In this document: one piece after another, positions 9,163 through 19,025 of the stretch | Layout: each line of letters starts with the position of its first letter | Position numbering within the stretch: position 1 is the stretch's first letter | From: Staphylococcus sp. MI 10-1553 | Lineage (GTDB): Bacteria > Bacillota > Bacilli > Staphylococcales > Staphylococcaceae | Direction of reading: 5' to 3' | Assembly: GCF_010365305.1 (NCBI RefSeq) | Contig: NZ_CP048279.1 | Location: forward strand, 2,832,995 to 2,896,994 | DNA: 64,000 nt | Made by a program: the position numbers and the translations under genes | Notes under the pieces: model-generated | Seen by the model: only the letters and a program-made list of their open reading frames with translations | Database searches by the model: none | Told to the model about the DNA's origin: nothing

Positions 9163-10002
9163 ATGAAAAAACTGATTACCTTTTTAGTATTAGCTGTATT
9201 CGTTTTAAGCGCTTGCGGCAATAACAAATCTGAAAAAGTCACACTCGGCGTCGCTTCAAATGACACAAAAGCATGGGAGAAAGTAAAAGAACTCGCTAAA
9301 AAAGAAGATATTGACTTAGAAATCAAACAATTTTCGGATTATAATGTTCCTAACACAGCACTCAATGATGGCGATATCGATATGAACGCTTTCCAACATT
9401 TCGCATTTTTAGAAGCGTTTAAAAAAGCAAACAAAGGAACTGAAATTACACCGATTCGTACGACTGTGCTGGCACCTTTAGGCATTTATTCAGAAAAAAT
9501 CAAAGACATTAAAGACGTGAAAGATGGCGCAAAAGTGGTCATTCCAAACGATGTGTCCAACCAAGCACGGGCATTGAAATTACTTGAAAAAGCAGGGCTC
9601 CTCGAATTAAACAAAGATTTCGGTTTATCAAGTTCTATTAAAGATATTAAAAGCAACCCTAAAAACTTAGATATTAAAGCCGTCGATGCCCAACAAACAG
9701 CGAGAGCATTGTCTGATGTCGACATTTCAGTGATTAACAATGGTGTCGCAACAAAAGCGGGCTTAGACGCTAAAAAAGATCCGATTTATTTAGAAGCTTC
9801 TGACTCTGATGCTGTTAAACCTTATATCAACGTCATCGCGGTCAACTCGAAAGACAAAGACAATAAAGTGTACAAACGTATCGCAGAATTGTACCACTCT
9901 GAAGAAGCAAAAGCAGCATTGAAAGAAGATACAAAAGATGGTGAGTTAATTATCGATTTAAAACAAGATGAAATTAAAGCCATTGAAGATAGCTTGAAAT
10001 AA
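9163..10002 (+). CDS. metQ: Methionine-binding lipoprotein MetQ (NLPA family)
   Basis: 279 residues with a lipoprotein signal peptide ending in LSAC (Cys about 19), then an NLPA-type solute-binding fold: TLGVASND, the NTALNDGDIDMNAFQHFAFLE ligand loop and PNDVSNQARAL. It is anchored outside the membrane and delivers methionine to MetNP. Last gene of the operon, followed by a strong terminator. Confidence 0.93.
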   Translation: MKKLITFLVLAVFVLSACGNNKSEKVTLGVASNDTKAWEKVKELAKKEDIDLEIKQFSDYNVPNTALNDGDIDMNAFQHFAFLEAFKKANKGTEITPIRTTVLAPLGIYSEKIKDIKDVKDGAKVVIPNDVSNQARALKLLEKAGLLELNKDFGLSSSIKDIKSNPKNLDIKAVDAQQTARALSDVDISVINNGVATKAGLDAKKDPIYLEASDSDAVKPYINVIAVNSKDKDNKVYKRIAELYHSEEAKAALKEDTKDGELIIDLKQDEIKAIEDSLK

Positions 10003-10009
10003 CTCATGA

Positions 10010-10054
10010 TAAACAACCGAGTCTGAGATACTTTTGTCTCGGACTCGGTTGTAT
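10010..10054 (+). terminator. metNPQ terminator
   Basis: Hairpin ACAACCGAGTCTGAGA / TCTCGGACTCGGTTGT followed by ATTT, directly after metQ. Confidence 0.85.
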
Positions 10055-10144
10055 TTGAGTATTCTATATTGCGTTGTGCTCATTAAAACACACTGTGTAG
10101 TTTTCAGTATTCAGAACCAATTGTAAATTCTCTTTGCTCTATCC

Positions 10145-11161
10145 CTAAAATTCACCAGCCGTCTTCTTGTGCGCCTCTACTTCAAATTGTTGTTTTAACC
10201 ATTGTTTAGTGGCTGCATGCGCAAAAGTATAATCAACCGCTTTTAAATTTATGCGCGCAATATCTTCCCAATTAAGCAGTTTATGTTCTAACAACAATGT
10301 ATATTCATCTAATAAATTCGTTTGTGTCACGGTACGATTATCCGTATTGATTAAAAATGCGATGTTCTCTTTTAATAAACGTTGTAAGTCTAAACTGTCT
10401 AACGCTTCGATAGCTTTTGTTTGTAGGTTACTTTGCGGGCAAAATTCGAGTAATACGTCTTGGGCTTTCACAGCTGCGATCACGTCGTCATCTTTAAAGG
10501 CTGCCACCCCATGGCCGATACGTTGTGCACCGAATCGAACAGCATCATACACATTTTTTGCACAGCCACATTCGCCAGCATGTAACGTAATGTTCAAACC
10601 TTGTTGTTGCGCATATTGAATCAGTGCTTCATGTTCTGTTGTTGGGGACGCCGCTTCATCACCAGCTAAATCCACGCCTACAATATAGTCTTCTAATGTT
10701 TCATCATCGCGGAGATTGTCGAATATCGTACGGTTCATTTCATCCGAATGATGTTTCATCCCGCATACTAACATTCTCACTTTAATGTTGAAAGTTTGTT
10801 CAGCCAAAGCCGCACCTTCACATACTGCTGTTAATATTTCCGGAATTTGCAGACCTTGTGCTTGGTGAAATGCTGGTGCAAAGCGAATTTCAATATATTT
10901 CACGCCATCTTGTGTTGCTTGTTCTGCCACATCAACGACAGCATCGATCAAACTTGTACGCGTCTGCATCACCTTTAAAATTTCGTCAAATGACTGTAAA
11001 TATTCCGCTAAACTCTGGCAATGTTGATCCACTGTTACTTTGTCCATTTGAATCGGCACACCTTGTTGCTGACTTTGATGTTCAAGATACTTTAAACTGA
11101 CTGACCCGTCTAAATGACAATGTAATTCGAGTTTAGGTATCTCCCTTAATTCCGCTTTCAT
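10145..11161 (-). CDS. add: Adenosine deaminase
   Basis: A 338-residue amidohydrolase of the adenosine/AMP deaminase family. Zn ligands and catalytic residues are visible: HCHLDGS near the N-terminus, HAGECG, HGVAAF and the INTDNRTVT motif. It turns adenosine into inosine for purine salvage. S. aureus is not known for this gene, so it helps separate the host from that species. Single gene; ATG follows AAGAGGTTATT. Confidence 0.93.
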   Translation of the reverse strand: MKAELREIPKLELHCHLDGSVSLKYLEHQSQQQGVPIQMDKVTVDQHCQSLAEYLQSFDEILKVMQTRTSLIDAVVDVAEQATQDGVKYIEIRFAPAFHQAQGLQIPEILTAVCEGAALAEQTFNIKVRMLVCGMKHHSDEMNRTIFDNLRDDETLEDYIVGVDLAGDEAASPTTEHEALIQYAQQQGLNITLHAGECGCAKNVYDAVRFGAQRIGHGVAAFKDDDVIAAVKAQDVLLEFCPQSNLQTKAIEALDSLDLQRLLKENIAFLINTDNRTVTQTNLLDEYTLLLEHKLLNWEDIARINLKAVDYTFAHAATKQWLKQQFEVEAHKKTAGEF

Positions 11162-11395
11162 AATAACCTCTTTTCTCTATCTTTTTAATTTCTAATTGTA
11201 CCGAGATTATATTAATTGTCAATCCTTAATTTTTTAACAGAAAACCTTATTAATTGTCTTTCAACATCAATGCATGCAGTTTATTGTCCTTTGCCCCATG
11301 TTACAACGCTATTATCATATTTAGAATTGAATGAGTATATTAATTATATATTGGCACAAAATGTTTCTCTACTTTCTAAAAAGGTATATGTATAT

Positions 11396-11410
11396 TGTTA
11401 ATCATTATAT
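11396..11410 (+). promoter_or_regulatory. PerR-like box before the catalase gene
   Basis: TGTTAATCATTATAT matches the PerR consensus at 11 of 14 informative positions and lies 20 nt before the catalase start. Repression by PerR with release by peroxide is the expected control of a vegetative catalase. Confidence 0.5.
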
Positions 11411-11429
11411 CGCGTAAGGAGAGTTGGAA

Positions 11430-13421
11430 ATGGAAAATAAAAAGCTAGAACAATTGAAAAAAGACGAAAAAAACAATGACGGTAAAGCAATGACGACGAA
11501 TAATGGTGTCAAAGTGAGTGAAGATGAAAACACCTTAACTGTCGGCGAACGTGGTCCGAGCTTACTAGAAGATTTCCATTTTAGAGAAAAAATCATGCAC
11601 TTTGACCATGAACGTATCCCCGAAAGAATTGTTCACGCGCGTGGCTTTGGTGCTCATGGTGAATTCCAAGTTTACAAAGATTTATCAGAGTACACTTCTG
11701 CAGACTTTTTGACTCATCCAGAAAAAACAACACCTGTATTTGTGAGATTCTCTACTGTACAAGGTTCTAAAGGTTCACCAGATACAGTGAGAGATGTACG
11801 CGGTTTTGCGACTAAATTCTATACAGATGAAGGTATTTTCGACCTCGTAGGTAATGACATTCCAGTATTCTTTATTCAAGATGCGATTAAGTTTCCTGAT
11901 TTAATTCATGCCGTTAAACCTGAGCCACATAACGAAATGCCACAAGGCGGAAGTGCTCACGATACTTTTTGGGACTTCTTTGCGCAAAACCCTGAATCGA
12001 CACATACGACATTTTGGGCGATGAGTGATCGTGGCATTCCGAAAAACTTTAGACAAGTGGAAGGATTCGGCGTGCACACATTCCGTCTCGTTAACCGTGA
12101 AGGTCAATCTTATTTTGTGAAGTTTCATTGGAAGCCACTGCACGGTTTAGAGTCATTGGTTTGGGATGAAGCACAAATTTTATCCGGTAAAGATATCGAC
12201 TTCCACCGTAAAGACTTGTATGAATCTATCGAAAAAGGCGACTATCCTGCATGGGAGCTCGGTCTTCAAATCATTCGTCCAGAACAAGAATTCGACTTTG
12301 ATTTTGATATTTTAGACCCTACAAAAATTTGGCCAGAAGATCAAGTACCAGTCGAAATTGTAGGTAAAATGACGCTCAATCGCAATGTTTCAAACGTATT
12401 CGATGAGACAGAACAAGCCGCATTCCACCCTGGTCATATCGTGCCTGGTATTGATTTCTCAAATGACCCTTTATTACAAGGTCGCTTATTTTCATATACA
12501 GATACGCAAATTTCAAGACTCGGTGGACCGAACTTTAACCAAATCCCAATCAACCAACCTGTCAATGAAGTCCACAACAACCAACGTGACGCCATGCACC
12601 AAATGAATGTGCACAAAGGACAAACGGCTTACCATAAAAATGCGTTAAACAATAATGACCCTCATACGACACCAAGAGAAGAAGGTGGTTTTGAACATTA
12701 TCAAGAAAAAGTGGAAGGTCATAAAATTAGAAAACGTAGCGCAAGTTTTGAAGATTATTATAGCCAAGCGAAGTTGTATTTAAACAGCTTAACACCCGCT
12801 GAATACGAACATATGGTAGCAGGCTTCTCATTTGAAATTGGTATGTGTAACTCTGTGATGGTCAAACAAAACGCCGTTAACCAATTGAATAAAGTAGATC
12901 GCCAATTAGCGGAAACGGTTGCGGCAAATGTCGGCGTAGATGTCCCTGAAGAAAATGAAGAAGTGCAATCTACAGCGAAAGACAGTCAGCTCACAATGGA
13001 AAAATTCGACATTCCATTACCAGGACATTCCGTAGCTGTATTAGTTAGTGGTGACATCAGCGAAGAGACACTAAAATCTTATGCGAAAGTATTTGCAGAC
13101 AACAAGCTGAATTATGCGTTCGTCGGTCAACAACCTCGTGCGATTGATGAAGACTTCGGTATCACTGAAACTTATGATACCGCACATCCTACGCTATTCG
13201 ACAGTGTGATTGTATTATCAGACGGCTCAGACCTATTGCCAGAAGCAGAAGAATTTGCGGAAATGACGTATAAACATAAAAAGCCATTAGTGGTGAATGA
13301 CAAAGCCGCGGATCAATTAGGTCACTCAAAAATCAACCTCAATGCACCTGGTGTCTTCACATCAGATGAACCCGATACTATTGTAAAAGCGTTTGATAGA
13401 GTCAGATATTGGGACCGTTAA
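11430..13421 (+). CDS. Large-subunit heme catalase (clade 2, KatE/HPII-like)
   Basis: 663 residues, well above the about 505 of the usual staphylococcal KatA. The core shows the active-site region RIVHARGFGAHGEF, VRFSTVQGSKGS, GNDIPVFFIQD and the proximal heme Tyr region RLFSYTDTQISRLGG. The extra C-terminal 150 residues (IPLPGHSVAVLVSGDISEE onward) resemble the flavodoxin/class-I glutamine amidotransferase-like domain of clade 2 catalases. It breaks down H2O2 in the cytosol. Start 11430 follows AAGGAGAGTTGGAA. Whether a small catalase also exists is not visible here. Confidence 0.9.
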   Translation: MENKKLEQLKKDEKNNDGKAMTTNNGVKVSEDENTLTVGERGPSLLEDFHFREKIMHFDHERIPERIVHARGFGAHGEFQVYKDLSEYTSADFLTHPEKTTPVFVRFSTVQGSKGSPDTVRDVRGFATKFYTDEGIFDLVGNDIPVFFIQDAIKFPDLIHAVKPEPHNEMPQGGSAHDTFWDFFAQNPESTHTTFWAMSDRGIPKNFRQVEGFGVHTFRLVNREGQSYFVKFHWKPLHGLESLVWDEAQILSGKDIDFHRKDLYESIEKGDYPAWELGLQIIRPEQEFDFDFDILDPTKIWPEDQVPVEIVGKMTLNRNVSNVFDETEQAAFHPGHIVPGIDFSNDPLLQGRLFSYTDTQISRLGGPNFNQIPINQPVNEVHNNQRDAMHQMNVHKGQTAYHKNALNNNDPHTTPREEGGFEHYQEKVEGHKIRKRSASFEDYYSQAKLYLNSLTPAEYEHMVAGFSFEIGMCNSVMVKQNAVNQLNKVDRQLAETVAANVGVDVPEENEEVQSTAKDSQLTMEKFDIPLPGHSVAVLVSGDISEETLKSYAKVFADNKLNYAFVGQQPRAIDEDFGITETYDTAHPTLFDSVIVLSDGSDLLPEAEEFAEMTYKHKKPLVVNDKAADQLGHSKINLNAPGVFTSDEPDTIVKAFDRVRYWDR

Positions 13422-13436
13422 AGTAATAAAGAAATC

Positions 13437-13475
13437 AACCCCGTGCCCTACAATTGATAAGGGACGGGGTTTTGC
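13437..13475 (+). terminator. Catalase gene terminator
   Basis: CAACCCCGTGCCCT / AGGGACGGGGTTTT hairpin with a T-run, 16 nt after the stop. Confidence 0.85.
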
Positions 13476-13498
13476 TTTGCGCGTTTATTTAAAGAGAA

Positions 13499-14599
13499 TT
13501 AACGCAATATATTTTTACCACTTTCGATATCGAATATATGGCATTTATTCATATCAAACGCCAGTTCAACTTGATCACCTATACTCAAATTACTTCTAGC
13601 ATCAACTTGAGCAATAACATTTTGATGATGCATTTGAAAATGAACCATGATATCAGAGCCAAGTAATTCAGCGACTTCTATTTGAGCTGTGAATTTATTT
13701 TCTTCATTTGCTTTTACAAAAATGGGTTCATCTCTGATATCTTCTGGCCGAATACCAAATTTAACTTTCTTGTTAAGATATCCTAAGTCTTTTAATTTTT
13801 GGACCTGGTTTCCCTTAAATCGGAAAATACGTTGTCCAATTTTCACACCCTCTTCCGTCAATGTTGCATCTAAAATTGTCATAGCAGGTGAGCCAATAAA
13901 TTGCGCCACAAACAAATTGCTCGGAGAATTATAAACCTCCCGTGGCGTACCAATTTGCATTATGTCTCCTTGATTAAGAACCACAAGTCTTGATGCCATT
14001 GTCAATGCCTCTGTTTGATCATGTGTCACATAAATTGTTGTCGTATTCAAACGATGATGTAATTTCATAATTTCTGCCCTCATTTGAACGCGTAACTTAG
14101 CATCTAAATTAGATAAAGGCTCATCCATCAAAAATATTTTTGCATCCCGAACGATTGCTCTGCCTAATGCTACTCTTTGCCTTTGTCCCCCTGATAGTGC
14201 TTTAGGTTTTCTATTTAAAAAATCTGTTAAACCTAAAATACTTGCAGCTTCTTTAACACGCTTATCAATTTCTTCTTTATTTACTTTTCTCAACTTTAAT
14301 CCAAACGCGATATTATCATACACTGTCATATGTGGGTATAAGGCATAATTTTGAAATACCATAGCGATATCTCGGTTTTTTGCTTCAACCTCATTCATAC
14401 GTTGACCATCTACAGTAAATTCACCTTCTGAAATACTTTCTAACCCAGCAATCATTCTGAGCGTTGTAGATTTACCACAACCTGATGGACCAACAAAAAC
14501 AATGAATTCCTTGTCTTTAATTTCAATATTAAAATCTTTTACAACTGTTAGGCGACCATCATAAGTTTTTCTTACATTTTCTAATTTTATTTCCGGCAT
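13499..14599 (-). CDS. Sugar ABC importer ATPase (MsmX/UgpC type)
   Basis: 366 residues. Walker A GPSGCGKST, signature LSGGQRQRVALGRAI, Walker B IFLMDEPLSNLD, and a C-terminal OB/TOBE domain (about 235-366) typical of the carbohydrate MsmX/MalK/UgpC group. It powers the two permeases encoded upstream in the same operon and may serve other sugar importers, as MsmX does. The ATG at 14599 has about 10-nt spacing to GGGGGA; a GTG at 14608 is too close. Confidence 0.9.
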   Translation of the reverse strand: MPEIKLENVRKTYDGRLTVVKDFNIEIKDKEFIVFVGPSGCGKSTTLRMIAGLESISEGEFTVDGQRMNEVEAKNRDIAMVFQNYALYPHMTVYDNIAFGLKLRKVNKEEIDKRVKEAASILGLTDFLNRKPKALSGGQRQRVALGRAIVRDAKIFLMDEPLSNLDAKLRVQMRAEIMKLHHRLNTTTIYVTHDQTEALTMASRLVVLNQGDIMQIGTPREVYNSPSNLFVAQFIGSPAMTILDATLTEEGVKIGQRIFRFKGNQVQKLKDLGYLNKKVKFGIRPEDIRDEPIFVKANEENKFTAQIEVAELLGSDIMVHFQMHHQNVIAQVDARSNLSIGDQVELAFDMNKCHIFDIESGKNILR

Positions 14600-14717
14600 T
14601 TGTTCCACATCCCCCTATTACTTTTTAACTTAATTCTAAAAGTAATGACTTTTTTCACAGCAGATGGTTGATATACAAACTGTCTATAAAATTAAACTTA
14701 ACATTTCAAATTTGATA

Positions 14718-15845
14718 TCATCGAATACTTTTTATGATTTCCTGAACTTTAACTTTTCTATTTTCATTTTTAGACAAACTCAAAGCATCTGCAGTAGCAA
14801 TAGACGACATTGCAGCTGTACCATCAACAAGCGGTTCAAACTCTTTCGAAATTTCCGCACCTTTTAATAAATCATGTAAGTAATGCATCTCTTTTTGCAT
14901 AATACCTTGTAACCATAAAGGTGGCTTTTTGTCAGGATTACCATACATAATTGCACCATCTTCTTTACTACCTTTGTAAATATTTGTTCGATCGATATCT
15001 TCTTCCTTACTGCGATGTAGTAAAAATTGCCGATCTCCACTATTTGTTCTCAATACTACTTTTACATCTTGAAGATCTATTAATATAGCACCTTTTGTAC
15101 CTTGGATTTTCACAAAATGATCCGACCATCTAAACGCAGAGCCATATTGTAATGTAGCAAATTTATTGTTTTCGAATTCTAATGTAATCAATATCATATC
15201 GTCTTCGTCACCGAATTGTTCACCTTTATGTGCGAGATTTCCTCCTACCATCGTCGCCTGTACGGCAGGTCCCATGATAAACTGAATAAAATCTAATTCA
15301 TGTATATGATGATACAAATGCCCTCCAGATAAATCTTTTTTCTTTTTCCAGCTTACTTCGCTTTGTACCTCTTCCCAACCATTCCTTTCCGAATGACAGA
15401 ACAAAACTTCTCCTATATCACCGTTATTGATGAACTCTTTTGCTTTTCTAACACCATCCATAAAATTCATTACATGTCCTGCCATAAAGAAGACACCATT
15501 TTTCTTAGCTTCTTGAATCATTTCAAAGCAATCTTTATAATTAAGAGCTATGGGCTTTTCACAAAAGATATGCTTTTTATAACTTGCCGCTAACATCGCC
15601 GCTTCTTTATGAAATGCGTTGGGGGATGCTATAATAACAGCATCAATATCTGGCCTTTTACAAATATCTTCTAATGTTTCGTCAACATTCGAATTAATTT
15701 CATTAGCTAGTCTTTCACTATTCGATTTTTCAACATCATATACAGAAACGACCTTGGCATCTTCTATGTCCGCTAAAATTCTTCCTAACTCTTTACCAAA
15801 ATATCCAGCACCTATAACACCATAATTAATTTGCTTCATTTTCAT
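14718..15845 (-). CDS. Gfo/Idh/MocA-family sugar oxidoreductase
   Basis: 375 residues: N-terminal Rossmann fold with GVIGAGYFGKELGRI, then FCEKPIALNYKDC (the EKP motif of the family) and GGHLYHHIHELDFIQFI in the substrate domain. Such enzymes oxidise or epimerise sugars, inositols or sugar acids with NAD(P). Position inside an ABC sugar operon suggests it acts on the imported carbohydrate. The substrate is not identifiable. Confidence 0.88.
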   Translation of the reverse strand: MKMKQINYGVIGAGYFGKELGRILADIEDAKVVSVYDVEKSNSERLANEINSNVDETLEDICKRPDIDAVIIASPNAFHKEAAMLAASYKKHIFCEKPIALNYKDCFEMIQEAKKNGVFFMAGHVMNFMDGVRKAKEFINNGDIGEVLFCHSERNGWEEVQSEVSWKKKKDLSGGHLYHHIHELDFIQFIMGPAVQATMVGGNLAHKGEQFGDEDDMILITLEFENNKFATLQYGSAFRWSDHFVKIQGTKGAILIDLQDVKVVLRTNSGDRQFLLHRSKEEDIDRTNIYKGSKEDGAIMYGNPDKKPPLWLQGIMQKEMHYLHDLLKGAEISKEFEPLVDGTAAMSSIATADALSLSKNENRKVKVQEIIKSIR

Positions 15846-15858
15846 TGTTTTATCCTTT

Positions 15859-16686
15859 CTATTTAACCGAACCTTCTGAAAGTCCAGAACTAATTTTTTT
15901 CTGAATTAACATAAAAAATACGATTGATGGGAGTACAATAATTACTGATGCTGCTAACATTTGTCCCCAATTTAAAATTTCTGAGCCATTTAGCGAATAC
16001 AACGCAATTGAAATGGGCATTTTATTCGTTGTATTAATTAATAATAATGCGAACAAAAATTCATTCCATGTATTGATAAATGTATAAACTGCTGTAGCTA
16101 CAAGACCAGGCATAACAATTGGTAGTACAATTTTGCTAAAAATAACTAGGCGACTTGCACCATCAACCTTTGCAGCTTCTTCAATTTCAATTGGTACAGT
16201 ACTAAAAAATCCGATGAGCATCCACACTGCATAGGGAATTGAAAAGGATAGATATGTAATCACAAGACCTATCCAAGTGTTCATTAATCCTAACTGTACA
16301 ATGACAATTGTGTAAGGAATAGCTAACAAAATAGGCGGAAACATATATGTCGTAATTAAAAATCGTGTCATCAGTTTTCCAAAACTAGGGAAAAACCTTA
16401 CTATACCGTATGCTCCTAATGCTGAAACAACTATAGAAATCAATGTCGCTACAAGTGAGATAATCAGACTGTTTCTTATATTTTTTATAAATCCTAAGTC
16501 AAACAAAACTTGCTTATAATATTCAATTGTAAATTCTTTAGATATCAATGATAGTGGATGGTTCGCTAACTCGTTCGTTGATTTAAACGAAGATAATATT
16601 ATCCAAAGAAATGGAAAAATCGCAATAACAGTTAATAAAACCACAACGATATAAAGTGCTAGATAAACTATATGCTGTTTTTTCAT
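15859..16686 (-). CDS. Sugar ABC importer permease (MalG type)
   Basis: 275 residues, six predicted helices. The coupling loop EEAAKVDGASRLVIFSKIVLP is the EAA motif of CUT1 sugar permeases, and the IFPFLWIILSSFKSTNEL N-terminus is typical of MalG-like partners. Start overlaps the end of the previous permease gene closely, indicating translational coupling. Confidence 0.9.
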   Translation of the reverse strand: MKKQHIVYLALYIVVVLLTVIAIFPFLWIILSSFKSTNELANHPLSLISKEFTIEYYKQVLFDLGFIKNIRNSLIISLVATLISIVVSALGAYGIVRFFPSFGKLMTRFLITTYMFPPILLAIPYTIVIVQLGLMNTWIGLVITYLSFSIPYAVWMLIGFFSTVPIEIEEAAKVDGASRLVIFSKIVLPIVMPGLVATAVYTFINTWNEFLFALLLINTTNKMPISIALYSLNGSEILNWGQMLAASVIIVLPSIVFFMLIQKKISSGLSEGSVK

Positions 16687-16687
16687 A

Positions 16688-17587
16688 TCATCTATCCTCG
16701 CTTTCCCACTTGTCTAAAATTTTAAAATATATAAAACATACAAAAATTAAAAATAATAAAAGTAAAATCGTTATAGATGATGCCGTACCTAACTGCATCA
16801 AACCCCACCCTGTCTTATAAGCATAAATAGGCAAAGTAGTCGTTTTACCACTTGGACCGCCACCGGTGATTAAAAATAACAATTCGAAATTATTAAAAAC
16901 CCAAATCGTTCTTAACACGACTAATAATCCGATAACGCTCCGAATATGTCGTATCGTAATATGAGTAAATGATTGCCATGCATTTGCACCATCCATGGCT
17001 GCGGCTTCATATTGTTCATTGGGGATTGTTTTGAGTGCCGAAAGGATGTTCACCATAAACAATGGTGCACCAAACCAAATATTGATGAACAAGACTGTCC
17101 CAAATACAAGCGTACTATTAGATAAAAAATCAATATTTGTGTTAGTGAATCCTAACATTGTTAACATATTTGGTATTACACCCGAAACGTCATTTAATAA
17201 CCATTTCCATGTAAAACCAATCACGATAGTTGGAAATGCCCATGGTACAATAAGCAATACTCTAAACAACCCAGAAAAACGAGGCAGTTTGTTCAATGCT
17301 AATGCTGCAATAAAACCAACTAATACTTGTCCCAGAATTGATAATACGGTCCACTTCACTGAGATCCATAATGCTTCATAAAATTCTTTAGAGCTCAAAA
17401 CAAATATAAAATTTTGAAAACCTACTAAATCATAATTAGACTTAATTAAATTTTTAGAGGTGAAACTGAAATATAAACTAGAAATAACGGGATAGATTAA
17501 TAACAACAACACAATGAGTAAAGAAGGCAAAATAAATAACAATCCTACTTTATCTAATTTTTTAATTTGTGCTTTTAATTGATACAT
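16688..17587 (-). CDS. Sugar ABC importer permease (MalF type)
   Basis: About 299 residues, six predicted helices. CUT1 coupling loop EQYEAAAMDGANAWQSFTHITI and the FILPSLLIVLLLLIYPVISS N-terminus mark it as the MalF-like partner. Start at 17587 (MYQLKAQ) follows GTAGGTGGGTAAA, directly behind the lipoprotein gene. Confidence 0.9.
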   Translation of the reverse strand: MYQLKAQIKKLDKVGLLFILPSLLIVLLLLIYPVISSLYFSFTSKNLIKSNYDLVGFQNFIFVLSSKEFYEALWISVKWTVLSILGQVLVGFIAALALNKLPRFSGLFRVLLIVPWAFPTIVIGFTWKWLLNDVSGVIPNMLTMLGFTNTNIDFLSNSTLVFGTVLFINIWFGAPLFMVNILSALKTIPNEQYEAAAMDGANAWQSFTHITIRHIRSVIGLLVVLRTIWVFNNFELLFLITGGGPSGKTTTLPIYAYKTGWGLMQLGTASSITILLLLFLIFVCFIYFKILDKWESEDR

Positions 17588-17596
17588 TTTACCCAC

Positions 17597-18922
17597 CTAC
17601 CCTTTTATAATTTTAAATTGTCTATTTAACTTTTCTTCTGCCTTTTTCGCAGCATCTTCCGTACTGATATTTGTAGTTATTATTTCTTGAAACATTTCTT
17701 CAATGATACTTTGAGTAGTAATGATACTCGCTTCTACTTTCGGACCATCTTCCATTCCAATTGCTGATCCCTCGGAAATTTGTTTTTCAATCATACTAAT
17801 TTCTGCGTTAAACTGTTTAACAATTGGATTAGATTGAAATTTCGCGTTGTCTGATACACCTTTCATAACAGGTAACATGCCTCCAGGTGCTGAAAGTAAA
17901 AACTTCACATAATCATCTTTATTGTATAATTCTTTCAAAAATGCTCTTGAAATATCTTTGTGCTTACTTTGCTTCCATACGACAATTGGTACATTGGTAG
18001 TTTCAATTCCTGTTACTTTATCAGAAGATTTCTCTCTCGGGATTGGCGCAGCGCTTATTTTACTCAATAAATCTTTGGAATTAGTTGCCACTCCTAAAAT
18101 TTGAAATCCACTATTGAAATCAAAAGCTGTTTTTCCTTGATAAAATAAGGTCGCCTGATCTAGAACTTTAAAATTAATCGAACCTTTTGGAGAACTTTTT
18201 CGATATCGATCTACCCAATAATTTATTCCGTCAATAGCAACTTTATTTGTTAAATCTGCTTTTCCATCTTTTATTAATTTTTCTCCATGCGTCCGTACAT
18301 AAAAATTCAAAAATCTTGTTGCCATCATATCTCCAACACCCATAGGTACTGAAATACCATATGTTCCTTTTTTCGAAATCTTATCTGTCACTCTTTGAAA
18401 ATCTTCCCATGTTTGTGGCACTTTTTCGTTAACTTCTTCCAACAAATCTTTTCTATACCACATGACTTGGGCATGCGAATATAACGGTAAAGCATAATGA
18501 TGCCCGTTCTTTTCCCCTTCTTTCAATGGTCCCTCATAAAATTTTTCTTTACCAATATCATTGATGATGTTATCAACGTTTGAAATAACATCAGCATCAA
18601 CCATAAGCGAAACATCATTGGGTAAAGCTGTTGAAATATCAGGGACTTGACCCGCTTGTACACCAGTTGTCCATTTAGTATGAAATTCTGGCCACGCAAA
18701 TGTTTCAATGTTGATTTGTACCTTAGGGTGTTTCTTCATAAATTCATCAGCTTTTTTCTGTATATATTCTTTCCTTGGACCTTGTGTAAATGAATGCCAA
18801 AAAGTAATTTCTCCTTCAAGCTCATTCGATGCTTTTTCAGTTGTCTGTGCTTCATGTGTTTGGCTACAAGATGCTAAAACAAGTATAGAGGCTAGTAACA
18901 AATAAATAATTTTAGTTTTCAT
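17597..18922 (-). CDS. Sugar ABC importer substrate-binding lipoprotein
   Basis: 441 residues with a lipobox LASC (Cys about 19) and a family-1 extracellular solute-binding fold: EGEITFWHSFTQGP, YALPLYSHAQVMWYRKDLLEE, GKTAFDFNSGFQI. It captures the sugar outside the cell. ATG follows CAGGAGGGAGTCA. A cre-type site lies just upstream. Ligand not identifiable; a maltose/multiple-sugar/glycerol-phosphate-like ligand is possible. Confidence 0.9.
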   Translation of the reverse strand: MKTKIIYLLLASILVLASCSQTHEAQTTEKASNELEGEITFWHSFTQGPRKEYIQKKADEFMKKHPKVQINIETFAWPEFHTKWTTGVQAGQVPDISTALPNDVSLMVDADVISNVDNIINDIGKEKFYEGPLKEGEKNGHHYALPLYSHAQVMWYRKDLLEEVNEKVPQTWEDFQRVTDKISKKGTYGISVPMGVGDMMATRFLNFYVRTHGEKLIKDGKADLTNKVAIDGINYWVDRYRKSSPKGSINFKVLDQATLFYQGKTAFDFNSGFQILGVATNSKDLLSKISAAPIPREKSSDKVTGIETTNVPIVVWKQSKHKDISRAFLKELYNKDDYVKFLLSAPGGMLPVMKGVSDNAKFQSNPIVKQFNAEISMIEKQISEGSAIGMEDGPKVEASIITTQSIIEEMFQEIITTNISTEDAAKKAEEKLNRQFKIIKG

Positions 18923-18938
18923 TGACTCCCTCCTGTTA

Positions 18939-18952
18939 AGTAAGCGCTTACA
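18939..18952 (-). promoter_or_regulatory. cre-type catabolite-repression site
   Basis: On the minus strand TGTAAGCGCTTACT matches the CcpA site (TGWAANCGNTNWCA) except the last base, and its core is a perfect palindrome. It is 17-30 nt before the lipoprotein start, a position that would block the operon when glucose is present. Confidence 0.75.
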
Positions 18953-19025
18953 TAAGAGTATAAAGAAGAGAATCTAGAAAAAACAGCATACAAAGCAACG
19001 AAAACTAGCATAATTCAATGATTAG

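Noticed and set aside
11216..11401. 61-codon plus-strand ORF between add and the catalase gene
   Set aside because: No ribosome-binding site, odd composition, and it runs through the catalase promoter and PerR-like box.
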